Positions 10,746 through 21,333 of a stretch of 64,000 bases of DNA are shown piece after piece. The DNA is from Gracilaria gracilis (Eukaryota; Rhodophyta; Florideophyceae; Gracilariales; Gracilariaceae), in assembly GCA_030374805.1 (NCBI GenBank), contig JARGSG010000070.1:1-64000 (forward strand), read 5' to 3'. The notes under the pieces are model-generated. The model did no database searches. It saw only the letters and a program-made list of their open reading frames with translations, and was not told where the DNA came from. Position 1 is the first letter of the stretch. Each line of letters begins with the position of its first letter. A program made the position numbers and the translations under genes.

Positions 10746-10865
10746 ACATTCGGCACTGGGGATTCCAGACCGATCCCTCATGTCAGTACTAGCCCAGCTC
10801 AAAGTGACTTAGCTTCGCAGTTCGGGATGGGATGCGGCGCATGTCAGCTTGATATGGCCGAATGT
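10746..10865 (-). rRNA. 5S ribosomal RNA
   Basis: Read on the minus strand, this 120-base stretch has the eukaryotic 5S sequence and fold. The ends pair (ACATTCGGC with GCCGAATGT, helix I). The conserved core reads CCGCATCCCATCCCGAACTG then GCGAAGCTAAG, followed by GCTAGTACTGACATGAGGG and CTGGAATCCC, which match red algal and plant 5S rRNAs from memory. The internal RNA polymerase III control region (the GAAGCTAAG block onward) is present, and a run of T residues directly after the 3' end is a normal Pol III terminator. No other rRNA gene is nearby, so it is a dispersed copy. A few bases in the loop E region differ from the usual consensus, so an old or variant copy is possible. Confidence 0.92.
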
Positions 10866-13277
10866 GTCAGAGGAGAGAACTCACTTCAGTATTTAAACTA
10901 ACAATCTAAAGTCACATTCTTCTTCTTCTTCTTGAGTGTGGTCTGCTAATTGGTGTGGTTGTTGGGGGTGCCTGAACTTGATCCGCCATTGGACTCCAAC
11001 ATGAGCCGAAAAGGACGATGACGGTGCAGTCACATTCATTGGTTCGTGAAGGGTTTGGCTGCGAAAGACATGGATGTACAATGATTCGTTAGAACTGCAA
11101 CTTACAAAGCTTTGTTACAAGAACCCTGCTTTATAAAGTAGATGCGAATCATACAAACCATCTACGTGTACCTACATAGTGTTCTGGGCAAAACTCATGT
11201 AGAAACACGATCATCACTACTGTAACATGTGAACAAGGCAAGCTGCACCTGATCTCACAAAACAAAACCCTGTTCTTAGTAAACGAAAGAAAGCGCCCGT
11301 GCGTGCTCAAGCTGAAACCCGCCACGAACATGTTGCTGTGGTTGCAAAGGATGGTTGACGGCGCCGCATGATGGAGAGAGAGTGTGTTCAAGGCCTGTCT
11401 CATAGGATATTGTTTTTTCAGTTGCAAGTTCTCTCGCTCTCTCCCTTTCTCTCTGTTGTTACTATGAATATGAAAACTTGCGAAGGATAGACCAAGATAA
11501 GTATTCTCAATACCGAAATCATAGACTTCAGGTGTAGAACAACATCAAGAAAGTAGGTATGGGGTGAGTGGAGCTTAAACGTCAGAGCCGGCTTGATAGA
11601 TGTAGCTGTTTCTCGTCCATTAATTTTTGTGTTCTTCGTTGCAAACTAGGCCTCTCAGAAACAAAGAAACAGAAGCATGCCCCGTCGCGAATTCGCGCTT
11701 CCCTGGAGAATTAAGACTGGTCGATTCGTTCGATATTCTTTACTGTGATTGCCCTTGTCTGCAAATGTGCTGTATTCCGAGTTGACTTATGAGCATCATC
11801 ATCATCATCATCAGCATCATCATGACCCGGGAGGTCATGAAACTCGCCCAAGCGATCGGTCAGCTTGCCGGTCGCCGTCGCGGACCTGGGTGATACGTCG
11901 TGAAAAGGCCCCCGTCTAACTGCACGCACGTAGTCGGTCACGAGCCTGTTTTCGGAAGAAGATCCAACCGCCCTTTCCCTGAATTTTTTCCCTCGAACGA
12001 AGAGCTTCAATGGAGCCTCTGGACAGGGGTTTTCCAGGGTTTTCTGGGATGGGCTACGCTTGGGTCGGAAGATGTCGCAGGCTACGCTTCTGATCTCGCC
12101 GACGATATAGGGGTTGGGTGGAAAGGACGTCGTCGTCAATGGTTTCTTTGGCGACAAAAGCGGTACATGCGAAGCGCCTTGTCGTGGTGTACACCTTACG
12201 CGGCGAGCTCTAGAGGTTGAATGGAGAGGTTCAGTGAAGAAGAAGGCGATAATCGTCGCAAACGAAATGCTTCTGCGGTCGAAAACACATCAGGTACCTA
12301 ATACTTTATTTGTACCATATTATAGCCCCGTGAGTGTAGCACGGCTACTGATTTGTTGGGGATGTGGCTACGGTTTAGAGATAAGTGTTATAGGTTGTTG
12401 GGGTTCTTAGCATACCCCCGCGTACGAGTAATTCACGTACGCGTTTCATAAATGAGAGAGAGAGATCATCATCATCATCATGTTCAATTGGAGGACACCA
12501 CAAAATGTTTGGCCGAACAACAAACCAAAGCAAATCCTGTCGTTATGATCATCGTGATGAAGATACAAAACTCGCGAGTCGATGGTCTACTAATGCACCA
12601 TGAATTCTGTTATGATAAGCATATCTAGTTCATCACCACAAGCTCCCCGCTAAATGGCTTTTGTAGATATTCCTCTTATCCTCAAACGATAAGAAACCCA
12701 CTCAATCTCGAAATCGATTCGAATGTTTGGGCCACAGATCACAGGGCTTCTTCAAGTGCATATAGCATTCACCTCATTTAGCTACAAAGTCAAAAACATT
12801 GCTTAACAGGTTTCTAGTCGGAGGCAAATGCCTCCAATATCTACTACATTCACTCGTGCACATCTCCCTCGATCCCAGTAGCTTTGCGCAGGTTTACTCG
12901 TGAGCTTTCACGATGGAGCATGTGGCATATGCGTTCGAATTGAGCTACAACCCTAAAAGGAGCAACAATCCTGGCCATCAGTCCTTCCCCTGAGCGCTCG
13001 AAAGCCATTCTCGAGGATGAGATCGAAGCCCGCTCACCTCTCATTTGATAGAAAGAACCTGAACACGTTTTCATCAATGGTATTCAGCGCAATCAAACAT
13101 ATAACAATGTCCAATGAGCACCTCCCTTTCGCTGTCTCACATTCCGCCTCATGTACCGTTTCGAACCATACTTAATACGTCACAGAACACTGCGGTACGA
13201 GACGCAGGATTGGACCCTGGCACTATCCAGAGCTTTCCCGGCTTGCGGTTGTTGTGCTCCTCAACACAAGTTTCGCC
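10866..13277. other. Gene-poor region with microsatellites
   Basis: About 2.4 kb with no recognised gene. It holds a CTT-type run near 10918-10935, a CAT repeat at 11794-11823 and a GA repeat followed by an ATC repeat at about 12454-12481. A minus-strand frame at 11711-12157 is partly made by the CAT repeat (Asp-rich) and is not trusted. A minus-strand frame from the ATG at 13074 down to 12850 (74 residues, containing MARIVAPFRVVAQFERI) has reasonable composition and could be a small protein or an exon, but I recognise nothing in it. Confidence 0.4.
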
Positions 13278-15560
13278 ATGACACATTCCACGCCGGACTT
13301 TACTGCAGACATTGAAGAACACAGCTGTTTCCACCAGGCTTTGCTCTGCAACACTTCAAATGTATCACTGGAATCTGTCTCCCCGATTGAAGCTGCGGTC
13401 AGGGGTTCATCTTCGGTCTCTTCTGATGAGGAGCTTATCCCGTACGAGTCTGTGCTGTCCAACTACTCAACATCGGAACAATTGGCGTTGGCGAACCTCT
13501 GCATCAATTCTATTCGTTTCCTTTGCGTTGATGCCATTAATCATGCGAACAGTGGTCACCCAGGGGTATGCATGGGGATGGCATCAGCTGCGTTCGTGCT
13601 TTTTGACAATCATATGAAGTTCAACCCCTCTAATCCTGGGTGGCTCAATAGAGACAGATTTGTTTTATCTGCAGGGCATGGTTCCATGCTATTGTATTCC
13701 TTACTACACCTCTACGGATACGGGGCTGTTTCTCTTGAGGACATCAAACAGTTTCGGAAGCTCAACTCTACCACACCGGGACACCCTGAATGTACTGAAA
13801 CCCCTGGAGTTGAAGTTTGCACTGGCCCCTTGGGACAGGGCATTTCCAATGCTGTGGGGATTGCTATTGCCGAAGCCCATATCGCCTCTGTGTACAATCG
13901 ACCCGGTTTCCCAGTGGTAGATAACTACACCTTCTGCATAGTTGGAGACGGATGTCTCATGGAGGGGATTTCTTCGGAGGCATGTTCCTTGGCAGGTCAT
14001 CTACGCCTGGGAAAGCTGATCGTTCTCTACGACGACAATCATATTTCCATAGACGGATCAACAGATCTGGCCTTTACGGAAGACGTACGCCAGCGCTTTG
14101 AAGCGTATGGATGGCAAGTGCTTCACGTCAAACAAGGAACTACAGATGTCAGGTCCATCAATAGAGCAATTCTGTCAGCTAAGCAATGCACCGACAAGCC
14201 AACTCTCATCAAGGTCAGCACTGTCATTGGGTATGGTGCCCCCAACAAACAGAACACAGCAAAGGTTCACGGTGCAGCCCTCGGGGCTGATGAAACAAGT
14301 GCTGCTCGAAAGACTCTGAAATATGAGTACGAACCGTTTGAAATCCCCCCTGCTGTACTAGAACATCTCCGACGGAAAGTGAAAGCTGGAGCTTCCCAAG
14401 AGTCTTCCTGGAAAACGACTCTTGAGGAATACGAGACTGCATATCCCGAGCTTCATAAGCAATTCGCTGAACAGGTTGGAAACTCTCATCAGATGCCATC
14501 AGTTGCTATTGAAGCCTTGCGAAAGACTGCACTTTCGCTTCGACAAAAGAGCCAAGCCACCAGAAAGCATTCGAAAGCTGCGCTTGATGCGATCGCTCCG
14601 TTGGTACCGAATTTGATTGGTGGCAGCGCTGACACGAGTCCGTCAACACTAACAGACTTGGACTGCTCTGTGGATTTCACCTTTGGTTGCAGAACCGGAA
14701 GAAATATTCGTTTTGGCGTGCGAGAACATGCCATGGGAGCGATAAGCAACGGTATGGGACTGGCTGGTTACAATTTGTTTCCATTCTGTTCAACGTTTTT
14801 TGTCTTCACAGGTATGTCGGCATTTCAATTTCGTTTTCTCATCGCCATCGACCACATCAAAAAACAAATGCTAACATGATGCACAGATTACATGCGAGCT
14901 GCAATGAGAATGGCATCTCTCAGTGAAACAGGAACTCTCTTCATCATGACGCACGATTCAATCGGTCTCGGGGAAGATGGACCTTCTCATCAGCCAATTG
15001 AACATCTCGCATCTTTCCGAGCTATGCCGAACCACAACGTATGGCGTCCGGCTGATGGCGTGGAAACAGCAGCTGCGTATGCCAATGCGCTCGTCTCACG
15101 TAAATGTCCCAGTACAATCGTACTATCAAGGCAGTCGACAAACGCGTTGCCAGAAACAGATTTCGACGAGGCCCAGAAAGGAGGCTATGTCGTTTACGAC
15201 TCCTCAAACGAAAAAATCGATGGGGTGTTGATCGCAACTGGAACGGAGGTAGCCATAGCTGTGTCTGCAGCAAAGAAGTTGGAAGAAGATGGGTTTGGAG
15301 TTCGTGTCGTTTCTCTTCCATGTTGGGAAGTGTTTGCTCAGCAAGGAAAACGATATCGTAAGATGGTTATTAACGTTGCTCGAGAATGCTGTATTGCCGT
15401 GGAAGCGGGTTGCCAGTTTGGTTGGGAGAGGTATGCAGACTGGTTTGTGTGTGTGGATGAGTTTGGAAAGAGCGGAAAAGGATCAGAGGTGATGAAGCAT
15501 ATGGGAATTTGTGAAGAGAACATTATTGAGCGATTCATGCAAATGATTGCGAATTGTTAG
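13278..15560 (+). CDS. Transketolase, two exons
   Basis: Exon 1 is 13278-14811, the intron 14812-14886 (75 bases, GTATGT..GCACAG, with a CTAAC branch-like site) and exon 2 14887-15560. The join restores FFVFTDYMRAAMRMASL, which is conserved. The protein has 735 residues; the family usually has about 660-680, and the extra part is a 60-residue N-terminal extension. Thiamine-diphosphate and Mg binding show in GDGCLMEGI and in YDDNHISIDG; NSGHPG, GPLGQG and the SHQPIEHLASFRAMP block are present. It moves two-carbon units between sugar phosphates in the Calvin and pentose phosphate cycles. The extension is Ser-rich but not a clear transit peptide, so plastid or cytosol is open. The frame is open 24 bases upstream, but only from a GTG. 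Sequence is fairly divergent, suggesting a second paralogue. Confidence 0.9.
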
Positions 15561-16745
15561 CTGTGAACATTATACGCCGAAAACTGCTCTCCTCTTCGCG
15601 CTGTACCGTTGTAGAACAATGCGCAGAAAAACCAAACGATCGTTTCGATCGTTTGGTTTGCAGACACAAACATAATATACCTCCTCCAGCCCAACTTGTC
15701 GCAGATTTGGGACAATAATTGCTCGTCAAATGCTCACGAGAAGCGATAGGTTGAATGGTGAGTTCCCGCGAAGGTGGCATTGATCAACGTGCGTCAAAAC
15801 GGTGCTAATCGTGAACGCAATTAGCCGAGCTCGGTGGCCTAGCGCGGGAATTGTGCGCCGGTGTGCTTCACAAGCACACACAATGCGACACACAGCGGTA
15901 AGTGTCGCCTGTACGAGACTATAATCGCTGTACCCTTGGTACCGTTGTACATACAGCCAATCGTAAACAACCCTATCTACCGGCAGCGGTTAGCAATACG
16001 TGCTTTGCATCAACGACGAACGGCAGAGAATTTGTGGAACGTTGTTGCAAAAATGTTTGACAGCAAGGCATATGGGCTGGTGTGGACTTGAGGTGATGAA
16101 CAGCACACTGACACGGTTGACCGTTTCCAAGATAACAATACAGCCTTCATTGCGTGGACGCATGCTATGCATCGGGGCAGCAGAGAGGCGGCGAGAGGCA
16201 AGTACGACAAGTGGTTTTGGGTGAGAGTTGAGGTGGCTATACTGCCGTGTACTCGATTGCAGTCGAAAAAGACATCGTGGGGCAAGGCTAGCGACTTTGA
16301 AGAAATGGTGCAGTGCCAAAAAGTAGGTCGGGCACCGTCGGTACAACGGTACCGACGGTACCAACGGTAGACGTGACGTTTGAGGTGGAGAGGAAGCTGA
16401 CAAACAGAGTGGACGCGAGCGACGTTGTCGTTTACGTCGTCGCCTCTGCGGAGCATGGCTGCCGCAAAGGGCGCACGGCGCTGTCCAGCAGAGACAGCAG
16501 CATTATAAGCAGCATGTCACTAGCACGGCAGCAACCAATCACAGCGCGGCGCGCGCCAAACAGCGCGCTTTCAAAAATGGCGCGTGTTTCGGCCAAAACG
16601 CGCCTAACAAAACCGTTCCGCTGCGCAGGGTCCGTCCGCACACGTTCTGCATCATCGAAGCGCCCACAGCAAGCCAGCCCATCAACGACGCCCCCTCACC
16701 CACGCCGCTCATCGACGGTGCCCGATAGCGTCTTCACCCCGCCGC
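15561..16745. other. Intergenic region between transketolase and NEDD1
   Basis: No gene is supported. It contains the perfect hairpin listed at 15629-15659. Closer to NEDD1, repeated GGTACC-type motifs occur (near 15937 and at about 16330-16370, where ACGGTACC and GGTACCGACGG repeat in both orientations). The last 250 bases are GC-rich and should hold the NEDD1 promoter. Confidence 0.5.
15629..15659. repeat. Perfect 14-bp hairpin with 3-base loop, 3' of transketolase
   Basis: Left arm AAACCAAACGATCG, loop TTT, right arm the exact reverse complement. It begins 69 bases after the transketolase stop codon. It may lie in the 3' UTR and act on mRNA ends or stability, or it may be the trace of a small inverted-repeat element. 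Confidence 0.85.
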
Positions 16746-18440
16746 ATGTCGCCCTCTCCTTACCTTCTTTCTCTGTCGGACGATGCGCTTGCCGTTCATG
16801 ACCAGTCGCTGCGAGTCGTTGAGCCGTCCGACTTGCATAGCGATGCTGTGGCCGCGTTTTCTTCCAGCTCGAATGCGGTCGCCATTGCGTCGTCGCCTTC
16901 GTGGAACGCTAGTCATGTCACTGTTTTTACCCACAGTGGCCGCCGTCAACTTGAAACCGCTGCGTCGCGCGTCACCAAGCTTGCGCTATGCCCTAACACT
17001 ACGTTCGTAGCGCTTGCGGACGCCGATAACACCGTGCAACTGCTCAATGTTCACTCGCATCAAAGCGGCCAGTTCTCGCTTTCCTCGCGTGTCCTCTCTC
17101 TATCTTTCGATTCGCAAAGCACATTGTTAAGCGTGTGTACATCGAAAACAATCATCTTGATATCTCTTCCAACACTGCGACAAATCTCAGAGATAACGCC
17201 CACCTCCGCCACACGCTCATTCCCACGCGCCTCAACGCTTCGAACATGTTTAACGAGCGCTGCCATCTCTCCATTACATTCTCTGCTAGCAAGCAGTGAC
17301 GACACCGGCTGCGTCACCGTGTACGACATAAGCGTCCCATCAACACCACACACGCACGCCCGATTCACCAGCGCGCTGCGAACGCCCGCAACCACAATGT
17401 GCTTCTCCTCTACCGGCATACTAGCCGTCGCCGGCTTCGACAAACACATTCGTCTATACGATTCGCACCTCAAAACGCTCTTGTTTTCAATCGCCATTAC
17501 TGCGCGTCCCACTGCGCTTGCCTTTCGCGAAAACGTCATTGCGGTCGCTACCACCAACTCTACCATTTCGCTCATCGAAGCGGACGTCAACGAAAACTCC
17601 TTCGTGTACAACGCGCGTACCGAAACGTCCGAATCTCACACCACAGCGCTGTTGCTGTGCCCACCAAGCGTGTCTCTTTCAACCGTGCCCACATCTGCGG
17701 ACCATTCACCAAAACAAGACGTCGATCCGCTGTCACAAACGTTTTCAGACGTAGAGAGTTTTCTGTCGAGACTACCACCGCTCCCGCCTGACAAACAATC
17801 AAAACAGGCACAATCATCGAAGCGGTTGCATCAACGTCGATCGTTACCGCTGCTTTCAAAGCAGGAGAGCGATATGCATTGCGAGCAAGTGAGAGCGGCG
17901 CAGCTGCCGCCTCACCTGAGCGCGAGCTTTCTGACGGATGAGCAAGGATCCCCGCCCTCGTCAGCGGGGACTGCTTCTCCTGTGTCACGCTCCGTCTCGC
18001 GGAAACATTCACAGAACCGGCAGGATGATACGGACAGTTTTGTAGAGAGAGATTGCTCGCCAGAAGGCTCACCGTTGCTGAGATCGGTTTCTGGACAGGG
18101 TGCGTCTGTAGACAGAAGAAGAAGATCTGAAGAATTTTTCAATATCGGAGCACCTGTTTTAAGAAGAGCCGGTGTGGGAAAGGTTCCTGAAGGGGAGCAG
18201 GAAAATGAGGTGATGAACTTGTTTAGAAATGTATTGCGACAAGAGATGGATGTGATTCGTACCGATCTGCACAATGACATTGTTAGTATTCATTCCGAAC
18301 TTGTTCTGCTTGCCTCGGCACAGTCGAGAGAACTAAAAGAGGTTGTGAAAGAACGAGATGAGAAAGTGATGCGACTGGAGACAGAGGTGAGACGGTTGAA
18401 GGCGGACAACTTGAGGCTGCGAAAGAAATACGGTCTGTGA
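16746..18440 (+). CDS. NEDD1: NEDD1/GCP-WD, gamma-tubulin complex targeting protein
   Basis: A 564-residue protein. Residues 1-290 are WD40-like repeats rich in Ser and Thr. A disordered Ser/Arg/Pro linker follows (about 295-480). The C-terminal helix (about 485-564) matches the NEDD1 signature: NLFRNVLRQEMDVIRTDLHN, then a DIVSIHSELV block and a coil ending VRRLKADNLRLRKKY. In animals and plants this tail binds gamma-tubulin and the WD40 part docks the ring complex to centrosomes or spindle microtubules. Red algae lack centrioles but have polar rings, so the docking site should be there or on the nuclear envelope (inference). The linker has several SP sites that kinases could modify. The start is the first ATG after a stop-rich leader. 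The 3' end converges on RPA3, 123 bases away. Confidence 0.85.
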   Translation: MSPSPYLLSLSDDALAVHDQSLRVVEPSDLHSDAVAAFSSSSNAVAIASSPSWNASHVTVFTHSGRRQLETAASRVTKLALCPNTTFVALADADNTVQLLNVHSHQSGQFSLSSRVLSLSFDSQSTLLSVCTSKTIILISLPTLRQISEITPTSATRSFPRASTLRTCLTSAAISPLHSLLASSDDTGCVTVYDISVPSTPHTHARFTSALRTPATTMCFSSTGILAVAGFDKHIRLYDSHLKTLLFSIAITARPTALAFRENVIAVATTNSTISLIEADVNENSFVYNARTETSESHTTALLLCPPSVSLSTVPTSADHSPKQDVDPLSQTFSDVESFLSRLPPLPPDKQSKQAQSSKRLHQRRSLPLLSKQESDMHCEQVRAAQLPPHLSASFLTDEQGSPPSSAGTASPVSRSVSRKHSQNRQDDTDSFVERDCSPEGSPLLRSVSGQGASVDRRRRSEEFFNIGAPVLRRAGVGKVPEGEQENEVMNLFRNVLRQEMDVIRTDLHNDIVSIHSELVLLASAQSRELKEVVKERDEKVMRLETEVRRLKADNLRLRKKYGL

Positions 18441-18563
18441 GAATAATAATTATGTACTGATGACAAACATAACTCGGTTTACCTCGATGACTTGTTCACT
18501 AAATGTACAGAAAGAACGTCAGCGTAACAGTTTTTTTTTTCCTCTTGATAAAATGGTTGTTGA

Positions 18564-18985
18564 CTAGGCAAACATGTTGGCGTAGTTGATGTGGTTTGTA
18601 ACATTTGTAGCTTCATTATACAAAGATAAATCTGCAAGGTTGTTAGAGGTTAGAGCGAATGGATGACATAACAACATAACATGGCCAAATGTTTAGAGTA
18701 CGACGTACCGAAATTGGTACCGACATCAGAGGCAGGAAACGTGGGGCTCTCAACAACGGCCAGATCCGGCTTGACCAAGCCTCTGACGAGCAGCTTGGTG
18801 CCCACTTCCGGCTGCATGTTAGGCGGCTGATTTCTGAGCACGGTGATCTTCGAATCAGCGCCCGTATCCAGAACAATGGTGTTTGGATTGACGTTGACGA
18901 CAGTGCCCGCAACGACAACCTGCTTGTTGATGTGGTCGTTGAGCTGTTTCCGCGAGACAAACGGGGCGGGCTGGGCCTGCTGCAT
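18564..18985 (-). CDS. RPA3: Replication protein A 14-kDa subunit, two exons
   Basis: Exon 1 is 18985-18709 and exon 2 is 18631-18564, with an intron of 77 bases (GTACGT..TTGCAG). The spliced protein has 114 residues, the normal RPA3 size. It is one OB fold: RKQLNDHINKQVVVAGTVV, then NTIVLDTGADSKITV and LLVRGLVKPDLAVVE. The splice turns the frame into SDVGTNFDLSLYNEATNVTN, which is the usual family ending (NFDLxxYNE), so the intron is well supported. RPA3 joins RPA1 and RPA2 in the trimer that coats single-stranded DNA in replication and repair. Without the splice the frame would end in an unrelated 18-residue tail. Confidence 0.9.
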
Positions 18986-21182
18986 GTTTGGACGACGGGT
19001 GCTGCTGTGAGCAATGGTAGTTCGTTTGGAGGTCGGTGGATGAAGGGAAGTGGAGTTGCGGACGACATGGCGGGAGCGACGGGACGTCGGACGTCGGGCT
19101 TTGGTGTGTTGCGTTTTGGCGCGAAAGTGCTGTTGACGTTGACAGGTGGACAGCGTTGTGTGGTGCCGCGTGTGCGGTATGAAGATTATATCTCGGAGCC
19201 GATCTGCGCCGCCAGAGTCATGAGGCGGACGAGCGATGCAGAGGAAATGTCATGTGGTGCGTGCGGATGAGAGGCTGCGGCTGCAGGCAAAGTGGCGTCT
19301 CGCGACAGGCGGTTTGTGAACAAAGGGGTGGGTTGGACAAGTTGAGGCGGAAGCGGCACACTTGCCTACTACTTGCCTACGGACCGTTACCGAGAAGCAA
19401 AGCACGTTGTAGTAATTTAAGGACCATCCATTGTGGGTATGTGATGAGGGCACTATCAGTTTTGGGACAGGTGATGTGTGCGGCGCTGGTGTGCACTGGT
19501 GGTTGGGCGAGGTGGCTCCGAGTGGCTGCAACGACTTGTCGTGGGGGAGGTGCGCGTGGGGCAGGCGGTGGACAGGTTGCTGGTGTCCACTTTGCACGCA
19601 CGTTATGCATGGTGATGAGTTTGCAGACGTATGTGCGGATCGGGTGACCAATATCTATTCTACCTTGTAACGTTGGTGACCGGCAAGTGTTAAAGCGCTG
19701 GGGAGGTAATCCAAGAGTGGAAGAAAGGCGAGGGCGAGAATGCATGATGATGATCTAAATGCAAATCGAGAGAGGAATGTAATGAAATGAAAGGGATAGT
19801 GCACGCGCGCCTGTGTGTGTGGCTGCGAGGCGCGCAGCGCCGGCGCGCAAGCACAGCGCCACACATGGCGCGGCGTGAATTGCGCGCAAAGCTTCGGTCT
19901 GTGGTGCAAAAAGGGCACTGGCGCATTTGAGCGCTTGCGCTTCGCGGCGGCGCAGCCACAAGCGCGGCGCACGTCGCGCAGCAAGTGAAGCCACGCGCAA
20001 AACGTGCGCCCGTCACGCCGCCGCACGCGTCGTACGCGTGTGCCCACGTGGCGCGCTGTGGTGCAACTGTGAGCAGAGTGTTCGTGCAACGTCCGCCACA
20101 CAAAGCGTCCGCCACACAAAGCGAGACGTCCCCCCACGTCACTCGCCCATCCGTTGCAGTTTTTCATTGTGCTCTGCCGCGAAAACTTGCATACGCCCGA
20201 CCGTTCGGTACGCCCGCCTCGCTTGGCGTGTTTTGCACAGTTGCTACTAGCAACCGCTACCACTCGCGGCTGGTGTGCTCGGCACATACCAACGGTAAAG
20301 TTAATATAGATAGTATTACATAAAGAGTCGCCTTCGGCAGGCACGCGCCCACATCATCGGCGGAAAGCGCAGCCAGTAAAGTCGTTCAGCATAACTTGTA
20401 AATCCAAATATACCATCGCGCGCCATTCCCCCACATCATACACCTCCATCTCACAATTCATCTGCCGCCTCGTACGGCCTAAAACCGCCGCCAGTCACCA
20501 CAAACGCCGCGTCCAACGCCCTTCACGAGCGCCCACGCCCGCGCACGCGCACCGCTAACTATCACCGCTCATCTCAACCGCAAACGCGGTGCGCACACCG
20601 AGTCACGCCGAGCGGAAGCGCTCACGCCGTTCACCCACGTTGTACACGTCGCACGCCTCCCCACCATACATTGGCGCGCGCCCACACAGCGCCGTCGTCG
20701 CCGTCACGCCGCGCGCACGCGCAGCGCACGCGCGCAGCCGGCGCTGTATCGCGCCGTTAAAACGGACGCGGCGCACATACGGCGTTCAGCCAATGGGCGC
20801 GTGGCGCGGCGCGTGGCGCGCGCGTGCGCGCGACACGTGCCGCTGCTCACTGGTCGCTGCTTGTGCGCAACGCGTGGCGCGCAAGTGCGCTGGACTTCCT
20901 AACGCGCGCCTCTGCCCACCTCCCACACCACACGCCGCCATCTGCCGTCACGCACACTCACATTCGCCGTTCACGCGCTCTCTCCCGTACCGCTCACCGC
21001 CTTCGACCGCCACAGCACTTAAGCCTTCAGTGCACTTCGTCTCCATCCGCCCGTTGCATTCGTCTTCCCAACTCGCCTCTCCCCTTTCCTTGACGCACTT
21101 CCCCCCCCCCCCCCCCCTTTCTTCATCCCTTTCCTTCCCCCTCCCCCTCCCCAGGGTGCCCCCTTTTCGTTCCCTCCCCACC

Positions 21183-21213
<31 letters not shown>

Positions 21214-21333
21214 ATTCCTTTGTCGCACCTCGTGCGTGCTTCTCTATTTCGCACCGAAGCACTTGTTTTGTAGTTTCTTTCAGTCGTTTTCCGCTTCGAT
21301 CCGCCTGTTGTTGCCCGCTAATTCTTCGTCAAC
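18986..21333. other. Long GC-rich intergenic region and leader of the Na+/K+-ATPase gene
   Basis: About 2.3 kb between the divergent RPA3 and ATPase genes. The part from 19800 to 21000 is dense in GCGC and ACGCG words, which creates long chance open frames on both strands (19655-20344 minus; 20589-21386 plus) that I reject as genes. The last 350 bases are almost pure pyrimidine on the plus strand and include C17 and C26 runs. This stretch presumably holds a strong promoter and a CT-rich 5' leader. Confidence 0.5.
21101..21210. repeat. Poly-C tracts (C17 and C26) in the ATPase leader region
   Basis: C17 at 21101-21117 and C26 at 21185-21210, inside a CT-rich block that ends about 120 bases before the ATPase start codon. 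Run lengths in an assembly are uncertain. Confidence 0.85.

Noticed and set aside
10163-10756. 197-codon minus-strand frame overlapping S1 and the 5S gene
   Set aside because: It covers the 5S rRNA end and the S1 transit-peptide codons in another frame, so it is a shadow.
11711-12157. 148-codon minus-strand frame
   Set aside because: Its Asp run comes from the CAT microsatellite and the rest has no recognisable character.
13200-13240. tRNA-like T-loop (reverse complement of GGATTGGACC)
   Set aside because: The T-loop lacks the TTCRA consensus and no acceptor or anticodon stem could be paired around it.
19655-20344. 229-codon minus-strand frame
   Set aside because: Composition is Arg/Cys/His/Ala-rich as expected from GCGC-dense DNA; no domain, and a plus-strand frame of similar quality overlaps it.
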